This document shows positions 1 through 10,691 of a stretch of DNA of 64,000 nt, piece by piece (the first letter of the stretch is position 1; the number at the start of each line of letters is the position of its first letter). A program made the position numbers and the translations under genes. The notes beneath the pieces are model-generated. The model saw only the letters and a program-made list of their open reading frames with translations. It ran no database searches and had not been told where the DNA came from. Source of the stretch: Paracoccus methylovorus (GTDB lineage Bacteria; Pseudomonadota; Alphaproteobacteria; Rhodobacterales; Rhodobacteraceae); assembly GCF_016919705.1 (NCBI RefSeq), contig NZ_CP070371.1, positions 773,501-837,500 on the forward strand, written 5' to 3'.

Positions 1-436
1 ATTGGCCGCCGGAATCGTCGATCAGGAAAAACTCCAACTCGGTCGCCACCACCGGCGTCAGGCCGGCGGCCTTGTAACGCTCGACCACGCGGGCCAGTGC
101 TTGCCGAGGATCGCCCTCATAGGGGCGGCCGTCCAGATGGAACATCCAGATCGGCAAAAGGCCGGTCGGTGCCTCAAGCCAGGGCATGGGCATGAAGCCG
201 CGATCGGTGGGGAGAAGCAGCCCGTCAGGATCGCCGGCCTGAAAGACCAGCGGGCTGCCTTCGACATCCTCGCCCCAGATATCCATGTTCAGCACAGAGA
301 AGGGGAATTTCGTGCCCTCGGTCAGGATCTTGTCGGCAAAGCGCGCCGGAACGCGCTTGCCGCGCGCCATGCCGTTGAGGTCAGCCGCCGCTACGCGGAT
401 GGTTTTGACGTCGGGATGCTCGTGCAGCCATTCCAT
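1..436 (-). CDS. glutamine synthetase family ligase, N-terminal part (gamma-glutamylputrescine synthetase-like)
   Basis: Start codon at 434-436; the gene runs off the left edge, so only about 145 N-terminal residues are present. The product begins MEWLHEHPDVKTIRVAAADL and contains DLNGMARGKRVP, the beta-Grasp N-terminal domain found in glutamine-synthetase relatives such as PuuA, followed by the start of the catalytic domain (VATELEFFLID, whose Glu residues normally bind metal). It begins 3 bp after the stop of an ABC permease gene, so it is the last visible gene of the transporter operon. Members of this family ligate glutamate to amines or to ammonia; the context favours an amine or amino-acid substrate taken up by the neighbouring transporter. 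The exact substrate cannot be read from the fragment. Confidence 0.85.
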   Translation of the reverse strand, partial: MEWLHEHPDVKTIRVAAADLNGMARGKRVPARFADKILTEGTKFPFSVLNMDIWGEDVEGSPLVFQAGDPDGLLLPTDRGFMPMPWLEAPTGLLPIWMFHLDGRPYEGDPRQALARVVERYKAAGLTPVVATELEFFLIDDSGGQ

Positions 437-439
437 GAA

Positions 440-1267
440 TCACCTGATGAGATTGGGCCTGTAACGAAATTTCTTCGCCGCGCCCGGAAGATGGCGGTTC
501 AGCCTGCGGTTCACGATGCCGAACAGCACGATCAGGCAGATCGTCAGCAATATGAAATAACCCGCCACGATCGGATAGGCGATGAAGGGATTGAAGGTCT
601 TGTCGGCGAAATAACTGGCATAGTATAGCGCGTCGCCCCGCTGCTGATAGGCCGGGAAGCCCGAAAAGAACACCAGCGTGGTGGCGTGAAACAAAAAGAT
701 CGCCTCATTTGTATAGGCCGGCCAGGCCAGCCGCATCGCCGTCGGCCAGACCACGCGACGATAGCGGGTCCAGCCGGACATGCCATAGGCATCCGCTGCC
801 TCCAGCTCGCCCTTGGGCAGATTGCGCAGCGCGCCGTAAAATATCTCGGCCGAATAGGCGGCGGTGTTCAGCGTCAGCACCAGAAGCGCGCCTGCCCAAG
901 CCTTGGTCAGCCAACTGGTCTGCACGGTGATGCCGAACACGTCGATACCAGCGCGCGGCAATTGCACCAGCATCTCATAGGCCAGGAAGAACTGGATGAA
1001 CAACGGACTGCCCCGGAACAGAAAGACGAACCATTCCGCCGGCTTTTTCGCCCAAGGACTGTCACTGGCCTTGGCCACGGCCAGCAGATTGGCCAGAAAA
1101 AAGCCGATCATCAGCGACAGCATTGCGAAATAGACGTTCCAGATCAGTCCCGAACCGATCAGCGTGATCTGCTCGCACAGGGTAAATTCACTGCGCGGCA
1201 GCAACCGCTCGCCAATGCCAAGGGCACGCAAGCCATAGTTTTGAATGGTTTGCAGGCATTCGTTCAT
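440..1267 (-). CDS. polar amino-acid ABC transporter permease (HisM/GlnP type)
   Basis: 275 residues starting MNECLQTIQNYG. Several hydrophobic segments are visible, with the inner-membrane permease coupling motif region around GALRNLPKGELEAADAYGMS, typical of the His/Glu/Gln/Arg/opine family. The start overlaps the stop of the upstream permease by four bases (ATGA), so the two are translationally coupled and likely form the heterodimeric membrane channel. A longer in-frame reading continues upstream but would run through the previous permease gene in another frame and is not used. The substrate is probably a polar amino acid or related amine. Confidence 0.9.
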   Translation of the reverse strand: MNECLQTIQNYGLRALGIGERLLPRSEFTLCEQITLIGSGLIWNVYFAMLSLMIGFFLANLLAVAKASDSPWAKKPAEWFVFLFRGSPLFIQFFLAYEMLVQLPRAGIDVFGITVQTSWLTKAWAGALLVLTLNTAAYSAEIFYGALRNLPKGELEAADAYGMSGWTRYRRVVWPTAMRLAWPAYTNEAIFLFHATTLVFFSGFPAYQQRGDALYYASYFADKTFNPFIAYPIVAGYFILLTICLIVLFGIVNRRLNRHLPGAAKKFRYRPNLIR

Positions 1268-2142
1268 GTGGCGGCCTTTCGCATCGCCTCGCCGGCGGCG
1301 GTGGCCTGACCTGCCGAAAGCCGCGTGCGGAGCCGGTCGAATATCCGTTCCGAACCCCAGGTCATCAGCAGGTAAAACACCAGAATGGCGAGGAAATAGT
1401 AAAGCCGCCAGTCCGGATGCGGATAGGCATAGGCACTGGTCTTGGCACCGCCGAGTTCCCGCGCCCAATAGACGATATCCTCGATCCCCAGCACGAACAG
1501 AAGCGGTGTGGCCTTGATGAGAATCATCCACAGGTTGGCCAGCCCCGGCAGGGCATAGGTCCACATCTGCGGAATCAGGATGCGCCGGTTCACCTGTCGC
1601 TGGCTCATGCCATAGGCCTCGGCGGTCTCCAGTTGTGCGCGCGGCACCGCATTCATTGCGCCGTAAAGTACATTGGAGGCGAAGGCACCGAAGACCACGG
1701 CAAAGGCGATCACGGCCAGAAGGATTCCATAGGCCTGATGCACCCATTCGGGTGAGGTCGAAAGCGGCAGTTTGGCGGCGGCGCAGACGACGAATTCATT
1801 GCCCTGCCGCACCGGCACCGAGGGGTCGCAAAGCACGCGTGAGCGCATCCATTCGAATGCCTGGTCCAGCGCGATGGGCACGAAAAGAAAGAAGATGATG
1901 TCGGGCACGCCGCGCACCATCGAGGTATAGATGCGCCCGACCCAGCGGACCCCCGCGATGCGCGAGCGCGAGGCCATGGCACCCAAAAAGCCGAACAGCA
2001 GCGCTACTGGTGCGACGATCGCCAGAATCAACAGCACCGTTGCAAAGCTGGCATAGAACAGCATGTGGTTTCCGGTCGTCAGATAACATGACAACCAGCC
2101 AAGGCCCTGAAGGGCAGAGAGATCGGTGCAATAGGAAAACAT
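1264..2142 (-). CDS. polar amino-acid ABC transporter permease (HisQ type)
   Basis: 292 residues, first of the two permeases. Membrane segments and the coupling loop with NAVPRAQLETAEAYGMSQRQ identify a binding-protein-dependent transport permease of the polar amino-acid family. A loop rich in Cys and polar residues lies near residues 105-140, before VHQAYGILLAVIAF, and makes it longer than many HisQ proteins. It lies 51 bp downstream of the binding-protein gene, with a strong hairpin in between, and is coupled by ATGA to the second permease. Confidence 0.9.
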   Translation of the reverse strand: MFSYCTDLSALQGLGWLSCYLTTGNHMLFYASFATVLLILAIVAPVALLFGFLGAMASRSRIAGVRWVGRIYTSMVRGVPDIIFFLFVPIALDQAFEWMRSRVLCDPSVPVRQGNEFVVCAAAKLPLSTSPEWVHQAYGILLAVIAFAVVFGAFASNVLYGAMNAVPRAQLETAEAYGMSQRQVNRRILIPQMWTYALPGLANLWMILIKATPLLFVLGIEDIVYWARELGGAKTSAYAYPHPDWRLYYFLAILVFYLLMTWGSERIFDRLRTRLSAGQATAAGEAMRKAAT

Positions 2143-2157
2143 CGTGCCGCCGTTCTG

Positions 2158-2183
2158 GCCGCCGCGGCACCAGCCGCGGCGGC
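2158..2183 (-). promoter_or_regulatory. intercistronic GC-rich hairpin between binding protein and permease genes
   Basis: A perfect 11-bp stem (GCCGCCGCGGC / GCCGCGGCGGC) with a 4-nt ACCA loop fills most of the 51-bp gap. There is no T-run after it. In ABC operons such hairpins commonly protect the upstream message or attenuate read-through, so that binding protein is made in excess over permease; that role is inferred here. Confidence 0.6.
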
Positions 2184-2193
2184 ATCCGTCATG

Positions 2194-2916
2194 TCACTCG
2201 TAGGTTTCCGCGTTCTCACCGAAATAGGTCTTGATCAATTCGTTGAGGCTGCCGTCCTGCTTCATCGTGTCGAGTGCCGCGTTCAGCTTTTCGCGCAGCT
2301 CATTGTCGGATTGACGCACGCCGATCCCGATGCCTTCGTCCAGCCGGACCTGTTCGCCGACAAACGTCAGATCATTGCTGTCCTCGACAAAGGGGCGCAT
2401 GACTTCGTGATCGCCGAAGGCGGCATCGGCCTCGCCATTGCGAACGGCCGCGAACACCTGGTCGATGTTGGGATATTCAAGCATCGTGGCCTGCGTACCG
2501 GCGATATAGGACGCCTGAATGGTGTTGATCTGAACTGCGACGACACCTGTTTCAAGATTGGCGCCATCGTCGAGCGCGACATATGAGGACGGCGCCGGTG
2601 GCAGATAGTTCTGGGTGAAGGCGATGACCTGCTTGCGCTCGTCGTTGATGCTCATCGCAGCCATGATCGCGTCGTAGTTCGAGGAAACGAGGTTGGGAAT
2701 GATCGAATCCCAATCGTTCTTGACCCATGTGCATTGCAGTTCGGCCCGCTCGCACAACTCATTGCCCAGCTTGACCTCGAATCCGTCCACTTGGCCCTGA
2801 TCGTTGATGAGGTTGTAGGGAGGGTAGGCGCCCTCGGTGGCGATGCGCACCGTTTGCGCCATGCCCATGCCCGCGGTCAGCGCGAAAGCTGCGGCGGCAA
2901 GCATCAGTTTTTTCAT
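2194..2916 (-). CDS. periplasmic amino-acid binding protein (SBP_bac_3 family)
   Basis: 240 residues with a cleavable signal peptide (MKKLMLAAAAFALTAGMGMA, cut before QTVRIATEG). The mature start TVRIATEGAYPPYN and GFEVKLGNELCERAE are classical family-3 solute-binding signatures; DSIIPNLVSSNYDAIMAAMS follows. Length is standard. It delivers a polar amino acid or similar cation to the two permeases downstream. It sits 22 bp after the ATPase gene and is followed by a strong hairpin, as expected for a highly expressed binding protein. Confidence 0.92.
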   Translation of the reverse strand: MKKLMLAAAAFALTAGMGMAQTVRIATEGAYPPYNLINDQGQVDGFEVKLGNELCERAELQCTWVKNDWDSIIPNLVSSNYDAIMAAMSINDERKQVIAFTQNYLPPAPSSYVALDDGANLETGVVAVQINTIQASYIAGTQATMLEYPNIDQVFAAVRNGEADAAFGDHEVMRPFVEDSNDLTFVGEQVRLDEGIGIGVRQSDNELREKLNAALDTMKQDGSLNELIKTYFGENAETYE

Positions 2917-2938
2917 GCTTCACTCTCCTGTTGGGTTC

Positions 2939-3760
2939 TCATTCGGCCATGGTCGCGCTCAGGAACTGGCGCAGTCGTTCAGAGCGCGGCGCACCGAAAA
3001 GCTGTGCGGGCGGCCCCTCTTCCTCGATCCGGCCTTGATGCAGGAAGACGACGTGATCGCTGACATCCGCCGCCAGCCGCATGTCGTGGGTGACAAGCAG
3101 CATCGTGCGATGCTCGGTGGCCAGGTCCTTGATGACGCGCACCACCTCTTGCTGCAATTCGGGGTCCAGCGCGCTGGTCGGTTCGTCGAGCAGCAGCGCA
3201 CGGGGTTCCATGCACAACGCGCGGGCGATGGCGGCGCGTTGCTGCTGGCCGCCCGAAAGTTGCGCGGGCCAAGCGTCGACCTTGTCTCCGATGCCAACCT
3301 TGGCAAGCAATTCGCGCGCCCGCGCCTCGACCTGCCGGGGGTCGCGCTTGAGGACATGGACCGGCGCCTCCATGACGTTTTGCAGGATGGTCATGTGCGA
3401 CCACAGGTTGAACTGCTGGAACACCATGGACAGGTTGGTGCGCAGCCTCGTCACCTGCGCCCGGTCGGCGGGCACGCGGGCCAGTCCGGTTCCGCGCCAC
3501 TTTACCGCCTCGCCCTCGAACAGGATTTCGCCCTGCTGGCTGTCCTCTAGCAGGTTGCAACAGCGCAAGAGGGTGGACTTGCCCGAACCGGATGAGCCGA
3601 TGAGGCTGATGACATGGCCCCGAGGGGCGGTCAGGCTGACGCCACGGATGACCTGAAGCGGGCCATAGGCTTTATGCACGTCCCTTATTTCTATCACCGG
3701 CACCCGGGCCGGATCGCGCGCCGGATCAAGGGCCGCCGTGGTGGTTTCTGTCTGGCTCAT
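2939..3760 (-). CDS. amino-acid ABC transporter ATP-binding protein (HisP/GlnQ type)
   Basis: 273 residues from MSQTETTT. Walker A is GSSGSGKST, the signature motif LSGGQQQR and Walker B ALLLDEPTSALDPE, with an H-loop LVTHDM; all catalytic elements are intact. The insert between Walker A and signature (long RVPADRAQVTRLRTNLSMVFQQFNL region) is like HisP. The chosen start gives a normal length; an upstream in-frame extension exists but lacks family character. No strong Shine-Dalgarno sequence precedes this ATG, so the start could be slightly off. First gene of the transporter operon. Confidence 0.9.
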   Translation of the reverse strand: MSQTETTTAALDPARDPARVPVIEIRDVHKAYGPLQVIRGVSLTAPRGHVISLIGSSGSGKSTLLRCCNLLEDSQQGEILFEGEAVKWRGTGLARVPADRAQVTRLRTNLSMVFQQFNLWSHMTILQNVMEAPVHVLKRDPRQVEARARELLAKVGIGDKVDAWPAQLSGGQQQRAAIARALCMEPRALLLDEPTSALDPELQQEVVRVIKDLATEHRTMLLVTHDMRLAADVSDHVVFLHQGRIEEEGPPAQLFGAPRSERLRQFLSATMAE

Positions 3761-3884
3761 GTCGATATGAGGCGATATTTGCAACGGGATTGCAACGCTT
3801 TCGTCATTGGCTTTCTGGGCAGGGTCGGACCGTTGATCACGGGAAAAACAGGCTGCGCGGGCAGGGTTGTGCGGGGGTGCGGAT

Positions 3885-4346
3885 TCACTTGTCAGACAGC
3901 CCCAGTTCGTCCAGCGCCCTTTGCCTTGCCAGCGCAGAATCGCGGTCATTCACGCCCAGCAGCCCGGCGACCAGCCGCACCAACGATTCCTCTTCGGCAT
4001 CGCGGCGACCGTCGGCATAGGCGATTTCCCACATGGCGGTGATGATCTCTTGCCGGTCCTGCAGTTCTACGCGTTCTTTGATGGTGCGGGTAAAGCGGAC
4101 GGTGTCGGGGGCCTCGGCCTCGATCATCTCGGCGGCTGCGCGCCGCTCGGCCGCCTCAGCGGCGTCCAACCCCCGGCGGCGGGCCAGCACATGGTCGATA
4201 CGGTGCTGCTCGACCTCTCCGTAATGATCGTCGGAACGGGCCAGCCGCACCAGCAACGAGGCGACGGCAACCTCGGCATCCTGCCCGCTGAGGTGCGAGG
4301 GATCCAGGCGGTCAGTGAAAAGTCGACTTAGAAGATTGCGAAACAT
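3885..4346 (-). CDS. TerB-family (tellurite resistance-like) cytosolic protein
   Basis: 153 residues, all-helical composition, with the TerB-type acidic helices (VASLLVRLARSDDHYGEVE and MWEIAYADGRRDAEEESLV), each carrying the conserved A-x-D-G/H-x-x-x-x-E metal-binding-like pattern. TerB-like proteins bind divalent metal and are linked to membrane-associated stress responses; the precise role of single-gene TerB proteins in alphaproteobacteria is unknown. It stands alone between the ABC operon and a DUF1330 gene; no other ter genes are nearby, so a true tellurite-resistance role should not be assumed. Confidence 0.75.
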   Translation of the reverse strand: MFRNLLSRLFTDRLDPSHLSGQDAEVAVASLLVRLARSDDHYGEVEQHRIDHVLARRRGLDAAEAAERRAAAEMIEAEAPDTVRFTRTIKERVELQDRQEIITAMWEIAYADGRRDAEEESLVRLVAGLLGVNDRDSALARQRALDELGLSDK

Positions 4347-4399
4347 GACCGGATATTAGGGTTTTTTCGCGGCGCAACAATATCCCACGGCATAATTTG

Positions 4400-4696
4400 T
4401 CAGACAGGTTCCCAGCCCTCGACGATGACGAGATCCACGATCGAGCAGGGCTGCCGCAATGCCAGCGCAGTTTGGTATTCCGGGCTGTCATAGCAGGCGC
4501 GGGCAGTTTCCAGATCGGCAAATTCGATGACAACCGCGCGGGGACGAAGCTGCCCCTCGACCACCTCTTGCGGGCCGCCGCGCACCAGAAATCGCCCGCC
4601 GTATTTGGCAAAGGCGGCAGCATTCGCCTGCCGATAGGCTTCATAGGCGGCGGGATCGTCAATCGTGACATGGCCGATCCAATAGGCTTTGGGCAT
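4400..4696 (-). CDS. DUF1330 domain protein (dimeric alpha/beta-barrel)
   Basis: 98 residues, the usual length of DUF1330 proteins. Characteristic motifs are AYWIGHVTIDDPAAYEAY, the GGRFLVRGG turn and VVIEFADLETARACYDSPEY. The family folds as a ferredoxin-like dimeric barrel related to Dabb proteins; its function is not established. Monocistronic appearance, on the same strand as the neighbours but separated by more than 50 bp on each side. Confidence 0.85.
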   Translation of the reverse strand: MPKAYWIGHVTIDDPAAYEAYRQANAAAFAKYGGRFLVRGGPQEVVEGQLRPRAVVIEFADLETARACYDSPEYQTALALRQPCSIVDLVIVEGWEPV

Positions 4697-4766
4697 GACT
4701 GCTTTCCTTGCGTATGATCCCGTGGATCATGCCGCGCCGATGCGTCGCCGCAAGTCCGATCTCACT

Positions 4767-5675
4767 TTAGTAACGTTGCGGCACATAGAGTTCGGGGGGC
4801 AGTACTTCGCGCTCGTAATCGGGGTTAAAGACGCGATCGGGCAAGCTGATCTCTTCCTGCGTCACCGGTGCATAGGGAATCATCGTCAAAAGATGCGCCA
4901 TGCAGTTCAGCCGCGCGCGCTTTTTGTCGTTGCCGGGAACGATATACCAAGGTGCCTCGGTGATGTTGGTGCGCTCGAACATCTCTTCCTTGGCCTTGGT
5001 GTAGTCCTCCCACCGGACGCGGGCTTGCAGGTCCATGGGCGACAGTTTCCATTGTTTCAATGGGTCGTGGATACGCATCAGGAAGCGCATCTGCTGTTCC
5101 TCGTCGGTGATAGAGAACCAGTATTTCACCAGCCGGATGCCCGAGCGGACCAGCATGCGTTCGAATTCGGGCACGTCGTCAAAGAATTGCTGGACCTGGT
5201 CCTCGGTGGCGAAACCCATGACGCGTTCGACCCCGGCGCGGTTATACCAACTGCGGTCGAACAGGACAATTTCCCCCCCGGCCGGCAGGTGCGGGACGTA
5301 GCGCTGGAAATACCATTGGGTCTTTTCACGGTCCGAAGGCGCGGGCAGGGCGACCACGCGGGCAACACGCGGGTTCAGCCGCTGGGTGATGCGCTTGATC
5401 GCACCGCCCTTGCCAGCGCTGTCGCGGCCCTCGAAAATGACCACGACCTTTTCCTTGTGATGGGAAACCCAGTCCTGCAGCTTGATAAGCTCGGCCTGAA
5501 GTCGCAGCAGTTCGCGAAAATAATCGGGGCGGGGCATCTGGTCGGGATGGGTGTGCCGATAGATGCGGGCGATTTCCTGTGAAAGGACCGCATCCTCCAG
5601 CTCGATCTCGTAATCTTCGTCGAGCGTGTCCTGAAGCTCGGCTTCAAGCCAGTCCTTGGGCGTTTGGTCCTGCAT
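4767..5675 (-). CDS. ppk2: polyphosphate kinase 2
   Basis: 302 residues, matching class I one-domain PPK2 enzymes. Walker A-like FEGRDSAGKGGAIKRI, Walker B-like LFDRSWYNRAGVERVMGF, and the lid region KYWFSITDEEQQMRF are all present. PPK2 enzymes transfer phosphate between polyphosphate and nucleoside diphosphates in the cytosol, most often making GTP or ATP. The N-terminal acidic stretch (DTLDEDYEIELED) is common in alphaproteobacterial members. No phosphate-regulon site was recognised upstream. Confidence 0.93.
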   Translation of the reverse strand: MQDQTPKDWLEAELQDTLDEDYEIELEDAVLSQEIARIYRHTHPDQMPRPDYFRELLRLQAELIKLQDWVSHHKEKVVVIFEGRDSAGKGGAIKRITQRLNPRVARVVALPAPSDREKTQWYFQRYVPHLPAGGEIVLFDRSWYNRAGVERVMGFATEDQVQQFFDDVPEFERMLVRSGIRLVKYWFSITDEEQQMRFLMRIHDPLKQWKLSPMDLQARVRWEDYTKAKEEMFERTNITEAPWYIVPGNDKKRARLNCMAHLLTMIPYAPVTQEEISLPDRVFNPDYEREVLPPELYVPQRY

Positions 5676-5735
5676 GGCGATCTCCTGCTTTTCTTGCCTG
5701 CGATCTATCCTCGCAATGTGACGATCCGGTGTCGT

Positions 5736-6218
5736 TTATTGGAACAGCCGCGCACAGTCGCGCGTCAGGCCAAAGGCAAAGCCGCCCCCGCTGGCATCGG
5801 CCACCGTGCCGCACCAGCGTCCCTCGCTGGAAAACAGGCTTTTGCTGCCTTTGGGGCGATAGACGATCCGCTTGCCGGTGACGTCAAACAGGTTCAGCGT
5901 CCCTGAACCGTTCGGGGCGTAATAGCCTACAACAGCCCCATCCGCCGTAAAGATCACCCGCTTCTCATTGGCGGGATTGCGGGGCGAATTGGCATAGGCC
6001 GAAGCTCTGTTGGCCGGGCTTGCGGTCGAGTTCGCGGCGGCATTCGGCGAGTTTGCCGTCTTGGCAGGTGAATTCTGCGGCGCGCCGGGCCCAAGGTCAA
6101 AGGGCAGGCGCGTCTGGTCAAGCAGGAACAAGGGCGCATCTGCCAATGCAGGTGCGGTGCAAAGCGTCAAGATCAGGGCTGTCGGCAACAGTCGGGCGCG
6201 CATGTCGGAACCATTCAT
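5736..6218 (-). CDS. secreted protein of unknown function with Asn/Pro/Ala low-complexity linker
   Basis: 160 residues; a second in-frame ATG five codons in (position 6203) would start directly at the signal peptide MRARLLPTALILTLCTAPALA. After cleavage comes a short domain, then a low-complexity segment (about residues 50-87) rich in N, S, P and A, with repeated NSP/NSPxxAAN-type steps, and then a C-terminal beta-rich part (VIFTADGAVVGYYAPNGSGT) with two Cys that could pair. No family recognised; the extracytoplasmic location is the only firm inference. It stands between ppk2 and pyrG. Confidence 0.65.
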   Translation of the reverse strand: MNGSDMRARLLPTALILTLCTAPALADAPLFLLDQTRLPFDLGPGAPQNSPAKTANSPNAAANSTASPANRASAYANSPRNPANEKRVIFTADGAVVGYYAPNGSGTLNLFDVTGKRIVYRPKGSKSLFSSEGRWCGTVADASGGGFAFGLTRDCARLFQ

Positions 6219-6250
6219 CTGATCCCGACACTATGGCGCGTCGGCGTGGT

Positions 6251-7894
<1,644 letters not shown>

Positions 7895-8009
7895 CGAGGC
7901 CCCCGTGAGTAATCAAATAGATGATCGCGGCCCGAATCTGGACGGCATCACGGGAGTCGAGTCATACCCGATTCGTCCCGTGGCCGCAACGGACCGCAAT
8001 TTGTTGTAA

Positions 8010-8028
8010 GGGGCGCCTGTCGCGCCCC
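8010..8028 (-). terminator. hairpin between secG and pyrG
   Basis: GGGGCGC and GCGCCCC form a 7-bp stem around CTGTC, 12 bp past the secG stop codon. No U-tract follows on the minus strand, so it is a weak terminator or a processing/attenuation hairpin rather than a full Rho-independent terminator. Confidence 0.4.
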
Positions 8029-8040
8029 CAAGTTCTGGTA

Positions 8041-8541
8041 TCAGTTATTGGCCGGTGCCGGGCTTTCCGTGGCCGGAGCCTCGGCCGGCGGCGGTGTAAC
8101 CGGTGCGGGCGCGCTGCTTTCGGCGGGCGCCGCAGGTTCAGGCGCCGCGGGTGCTGTGGGCGCGGGCGGCACGGCAGGCTGGCCGACACCCGGAACGACG
8201 GGCTGACCCGCGCCGGGCGGCGGGACGTAATCGCCGATGCCGGGCAGATTGGTCGCCGGGGCCTGCTCACCGCCGCCGCCAAGGTTCAACTGGTCCACGA
8301 TCGAGCCGCTTGATGCGTTCTGCGCGGCGATCAGGGTCAGGGTCATCGAGGTGACGATGAAGCCGATGGCAAAAATCCAGGTCAGGCGCGAGAGGGCATT
8401 GGCGGCTTGGCGGCCGGTCATGACACCGCCTCCGCCACCACCCATGCCAAGGCCGCCACCTTCGGACCGCTGCAAAAGCACCACCCCGATCAAGAGCACG
8501 GCGAGGATCAGATGCACGGTAAGGACGACGTTTTCCACCAT
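8041..8541 (-). CDS. secG: preprotein translocase subunit SecG
   Basis: 166 residues from [20 protein letters not shown] (an ATG four codons upstream is also possible). Two membrane helices (about residues 1-22 and 52-73) flank the conserved [14 protein letters not shown] cytoplasmic loop. SecG assists the SecYE channel. The C-terminal tail after about residue 85 is long and rich in Pro and Ala, typical of alphaproteobacterial SecG but absent from E. coli. Divergent from cobQ, with a 66-bp shared promoter region. Confidence 0.95.
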   Translation of the reverse strand: MVENVVLTVHLILAVLLIGVVLLQRSEGGGLGMGGGGGGVMTGRQAANALSRLTWIFAIGFIVTSMTLTLIAAQNASSGSIVDQLNLGGGGEQAPATNLPGIGDYVPPPGAGQPVVPGVGQPAVPPAPTAPAAPEPAAPAESSAPAPVTPPPAEAPATESPAPANN

Positions 8542-8607
8542 GGGGCCTTTCATTCAGCGACGCGCCTATCTAGTCACCAAGGCGCGGATTGGCAAGCGGG
8601 GGCGGGC

Positions 8608-10041
8608 ATGCGCGCGCTGATGATACAGGGAACCGGGTCGAATGTGGGAAAATCCCTGCTGGTGGCGGGGCTTTGCCGGGCTGCGCTGCGCCGTGGGATC
8701 AATGTCGCCCCCTTCAAACCGCAGAACATGTCGAACAATGCCGCCGTGACCCCGGATGGGGGAGAGATCGGCCGGGCGCAGGCCTTGCAGGCGCGCGCGG
8801 CGGGGCTTGCCCCCTCGGTCCACATGAACCCCGTGCTGCTGAAGCCCGAGACGGACCGGGCCGCGCAGGTCGTGGTCCAGGGGCAGGCGGTGACACGCGC
8901 GGCAGCGGCGGATTACGGAGCACTCAAGCCGCAGCTGCTGGGAGCGGTTCTGGAAAGCTTTGACCGGCTCAGGGGGGCACATGATCTGGTGTTGGTCGAA
9001 GGCGCCGGCAGCCCGGCCGAGGTCAACCTGCGCGCCCGCGACATCGCGAACATGGGCTTTGCCCGCGCTGCCGGTGTCCCTGTCGTTTTAGCCGGCGACA
9101 TCGACCGCGGTGGAGTGATCGCCCAGATCGTCGGCACGCAGGCGGTGATCGATCCTGCGGATGCGGCGATGATCTGCGGCTTTATCGTCAACCGTTTTCG
9201 GGGCGATCCCTCGCTCTTCGATGCCGGTCGCCGCTTTATCGCGGATCGCACCGGCTGGCCCGACCTTGGATTGGTGCCGTGGTTTCCCGATGCTGCGCGA
9301 CTGCCGGCCGAGGATGCGGTGGATTTGCGCCGGGCGCAGGGGGCAGGAGGGCTGCACATCGCCTGCCCAATGCTGTCGCGGATCGCCAATTTCGACGATC
9401 TCGACCCGCTGGCGGCCGAGCCGGGGGTGCGGTTGACCATGGTGCCGCCCGGTCAGGCCCTGCCGGGGGACGCAGATCTGGTGATCCTGCCGGGCACGAA
9501 ATCGACGCGGGGCGATCTGGCCTTTCTGTGTGAACAAGGCTGGGATATCGACCTTGCCGCGCATCTGCGCCGCGGCGGGCGGGTGCTGGGCATCTGCGGC
9601 GGCTATCAGATGCTGGGTCGGGTGATCCATGATCCCGAAGGCCATGACGGCAGCCCGGGCAGCACCCCCGGACTGGGCCTGTTGCAGGTCGAGACCCGCA
9701 TGACGCCGCAAAAGCGCCTGACCCGGATCGAGGGTGCCGCCTTGGGCCAAAGCATCGAGGGGTATGAGATACACATGGGCCGCACTCACGGGCCGGATTG
9801 CGCGCGCCCCTTTGCCCATATTCCCCAGCCTGACGGCGCCACGAGCCCCGATGGGCGCGTCGCAGGCACCTATCTGCACGGGCTGTTTTCGGGCGATGGT
9901 TTCCGTGCTGCCTGGCTTGGGCAATTTGGTGTCGGCTCGGCGCTGGATTACGGCGCGGGGGTCGAGGAGGTGCTGGACCGGCTGGCCGCACATCTGGAAA
10001 CCCATCTGGACCTAGACCAGCTTTTCGCGCTGGCGCGCTAG
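8608..10041 (+). CDS. cobQ: cobyric acid synthase
   Basis: 477 residues from [18 protein letters not shown]. The N-terminal dethiobiotin-synthetase-like ATPase domain has GTGSNVGKS and [10 protein letters not shown]; the C-terminal glutamine amidotransferase-like domain has [12 protein letters not shown] with the Cys nucleophile, and [10 protein letters not shown]. The enzyme amidates four carboxylates of adenosyl-cobyrinate a,c-diamide in cobalamin synthesis. No other cob genes are in the window. An in-frame open stretch continues upstream but overlaps secG and is not coding. Ends four bases into the convergent SDR gene. Confidence 0.96.
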   Translation: MRALMIQGTGSNVGKSLLVAGLCRAALRRGINVAPFKPQNMSNNAAVTPDGGEIGRAQALQARAAGLAPSVHMNPVLLKPETDRAAQVVVQGQAVTRAAAADYGALKPQLLGAVLESFDRLRGAHDLVLVEGAGSPAEVNLRARDIANMGFARAAGVPVVLAGDIDRGGVIAQIVGTQAVIDPADAAMICGFIVNRFRGDPSLFDAGRRFIADRTGWPDLGLVPWFPDAARLPAEDAVDLRRAQGAGGLHIACPMLSRIANFDDLDPLAAEPGVRLTMVPPGQALPGDADLVILPGTKSTRGDLAFLCEQGWDIDLAAHLRRGGRVLGICGGYQMLGRVIHDPEGHDGSPGSTPGLGLLQVETRMTPQKRLTRIEGAALGQSIEGYEIHMGRTHGPDCARPFAHIPQPDGATSPDGRVAGTYLHGLFSGDGFRAAWLGQFGVGSALDYGAGVEEVLDRLAAHLETHLDLDQLFALAR

Positions 10042-10691
10042 AGGGTTTCCGACAAAATGCGCTCGGCCTCGGTCTGGCAGGGCGTCAGGCGGCTGCGATC
10101 TTCGCCGGGGAAAAAGCGCGCGCGCACGGCGGTGGGCATGGGCTGCGGCTCGGCGATGACGACCCGGGGGCCGAGAGTTTCGTTTTCCGCCTGCCAACTG
10201 CGAGCCAGTGCGATCTGCCCGGCCTTGGTTGCGCCATAGCTGCCAAAGAATTTTTGCCCGTTGCGCTTGTCGTCAAAAAACAGCGCCGTGCCCTTGCGGG
10301 CCCGTAACAGCGGCTCGATCAGGTTGATCAGCCCGCGCGTGGTCACAATGTTCAGGTCGACCGATTTTTGGAAATCCTTGGCGTCGATATGGCCAGCGGG
10401 AGACAGCGGCGCGGCGTGAATCGCCATATGTGCCCACAGATCCAGCCCGCCCCAGCGGTCCATCACTGCCCGCACCATCTGCACCATGGCCTCGGGCTGG
10501 CCGACGTCCATTGGTGCCAGCGTGGCCGAGCCGCCCGCCTTGCGGATGCGGTCGTCCAGCTCTTCCAGCGCGCCGGTGGTGCGGGCCACCGCCAGAATGT
10601 GCCAGCCGCGCGCGGCAAGGGTTTCAGCCAAAGCGGCACCAAGGCCGCGCGAGGCGCCGGTGATCAGCGCGATTTTGTCATGCTCGGTCAT
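10038..10691 (-). CDS. short-chain dehydrogenase/reductase family protein
   Basis: 217 residues. The Rossmann motif [16 protein letters not shown] and the active-site YGATKAG (YxxxK) are clear. The serine normally 13 residues before the catalytic Tyr is not present; the segment reads [19 protein letters not shown], so the usual Ser-Tyr-Lys triad is incomplete. Similar YciK-like SDRs occur in alphaproteobacteria, with unknown substrates. Start codon overlaps the stop of the DUF1284 gene (ATGA), so the two are co-translated. Convergent and overlapping with cobQ at the 3' end. Confidence 0.85.
   Translation of the reverse strand: MTEHDKIALITGASRGLGAALAETLAARGWHILAVARTTGALEELDDRIRKAGGSATLAPMDVGQPEAMVQMVRAVMDRWGGLDLWAHMAIHAAPLSPAGHIDAKDFQKSVDLNIVTTRGLINLIEPLLRARKGTALFFDDKRNGQKFFGSYGATKAGQIALARSWQAENETLGPRVVIAEPQPMPTAVRARFFPGEDRSRLTPCQTEAERILSETL

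Noticed and set aside
2..628. 208-codon plus-strand frame at the left edge
   Set aside because: It is antisense to the glutamine-synthetase-like gene and the permease end; the minus-strand products have clear family motifs.
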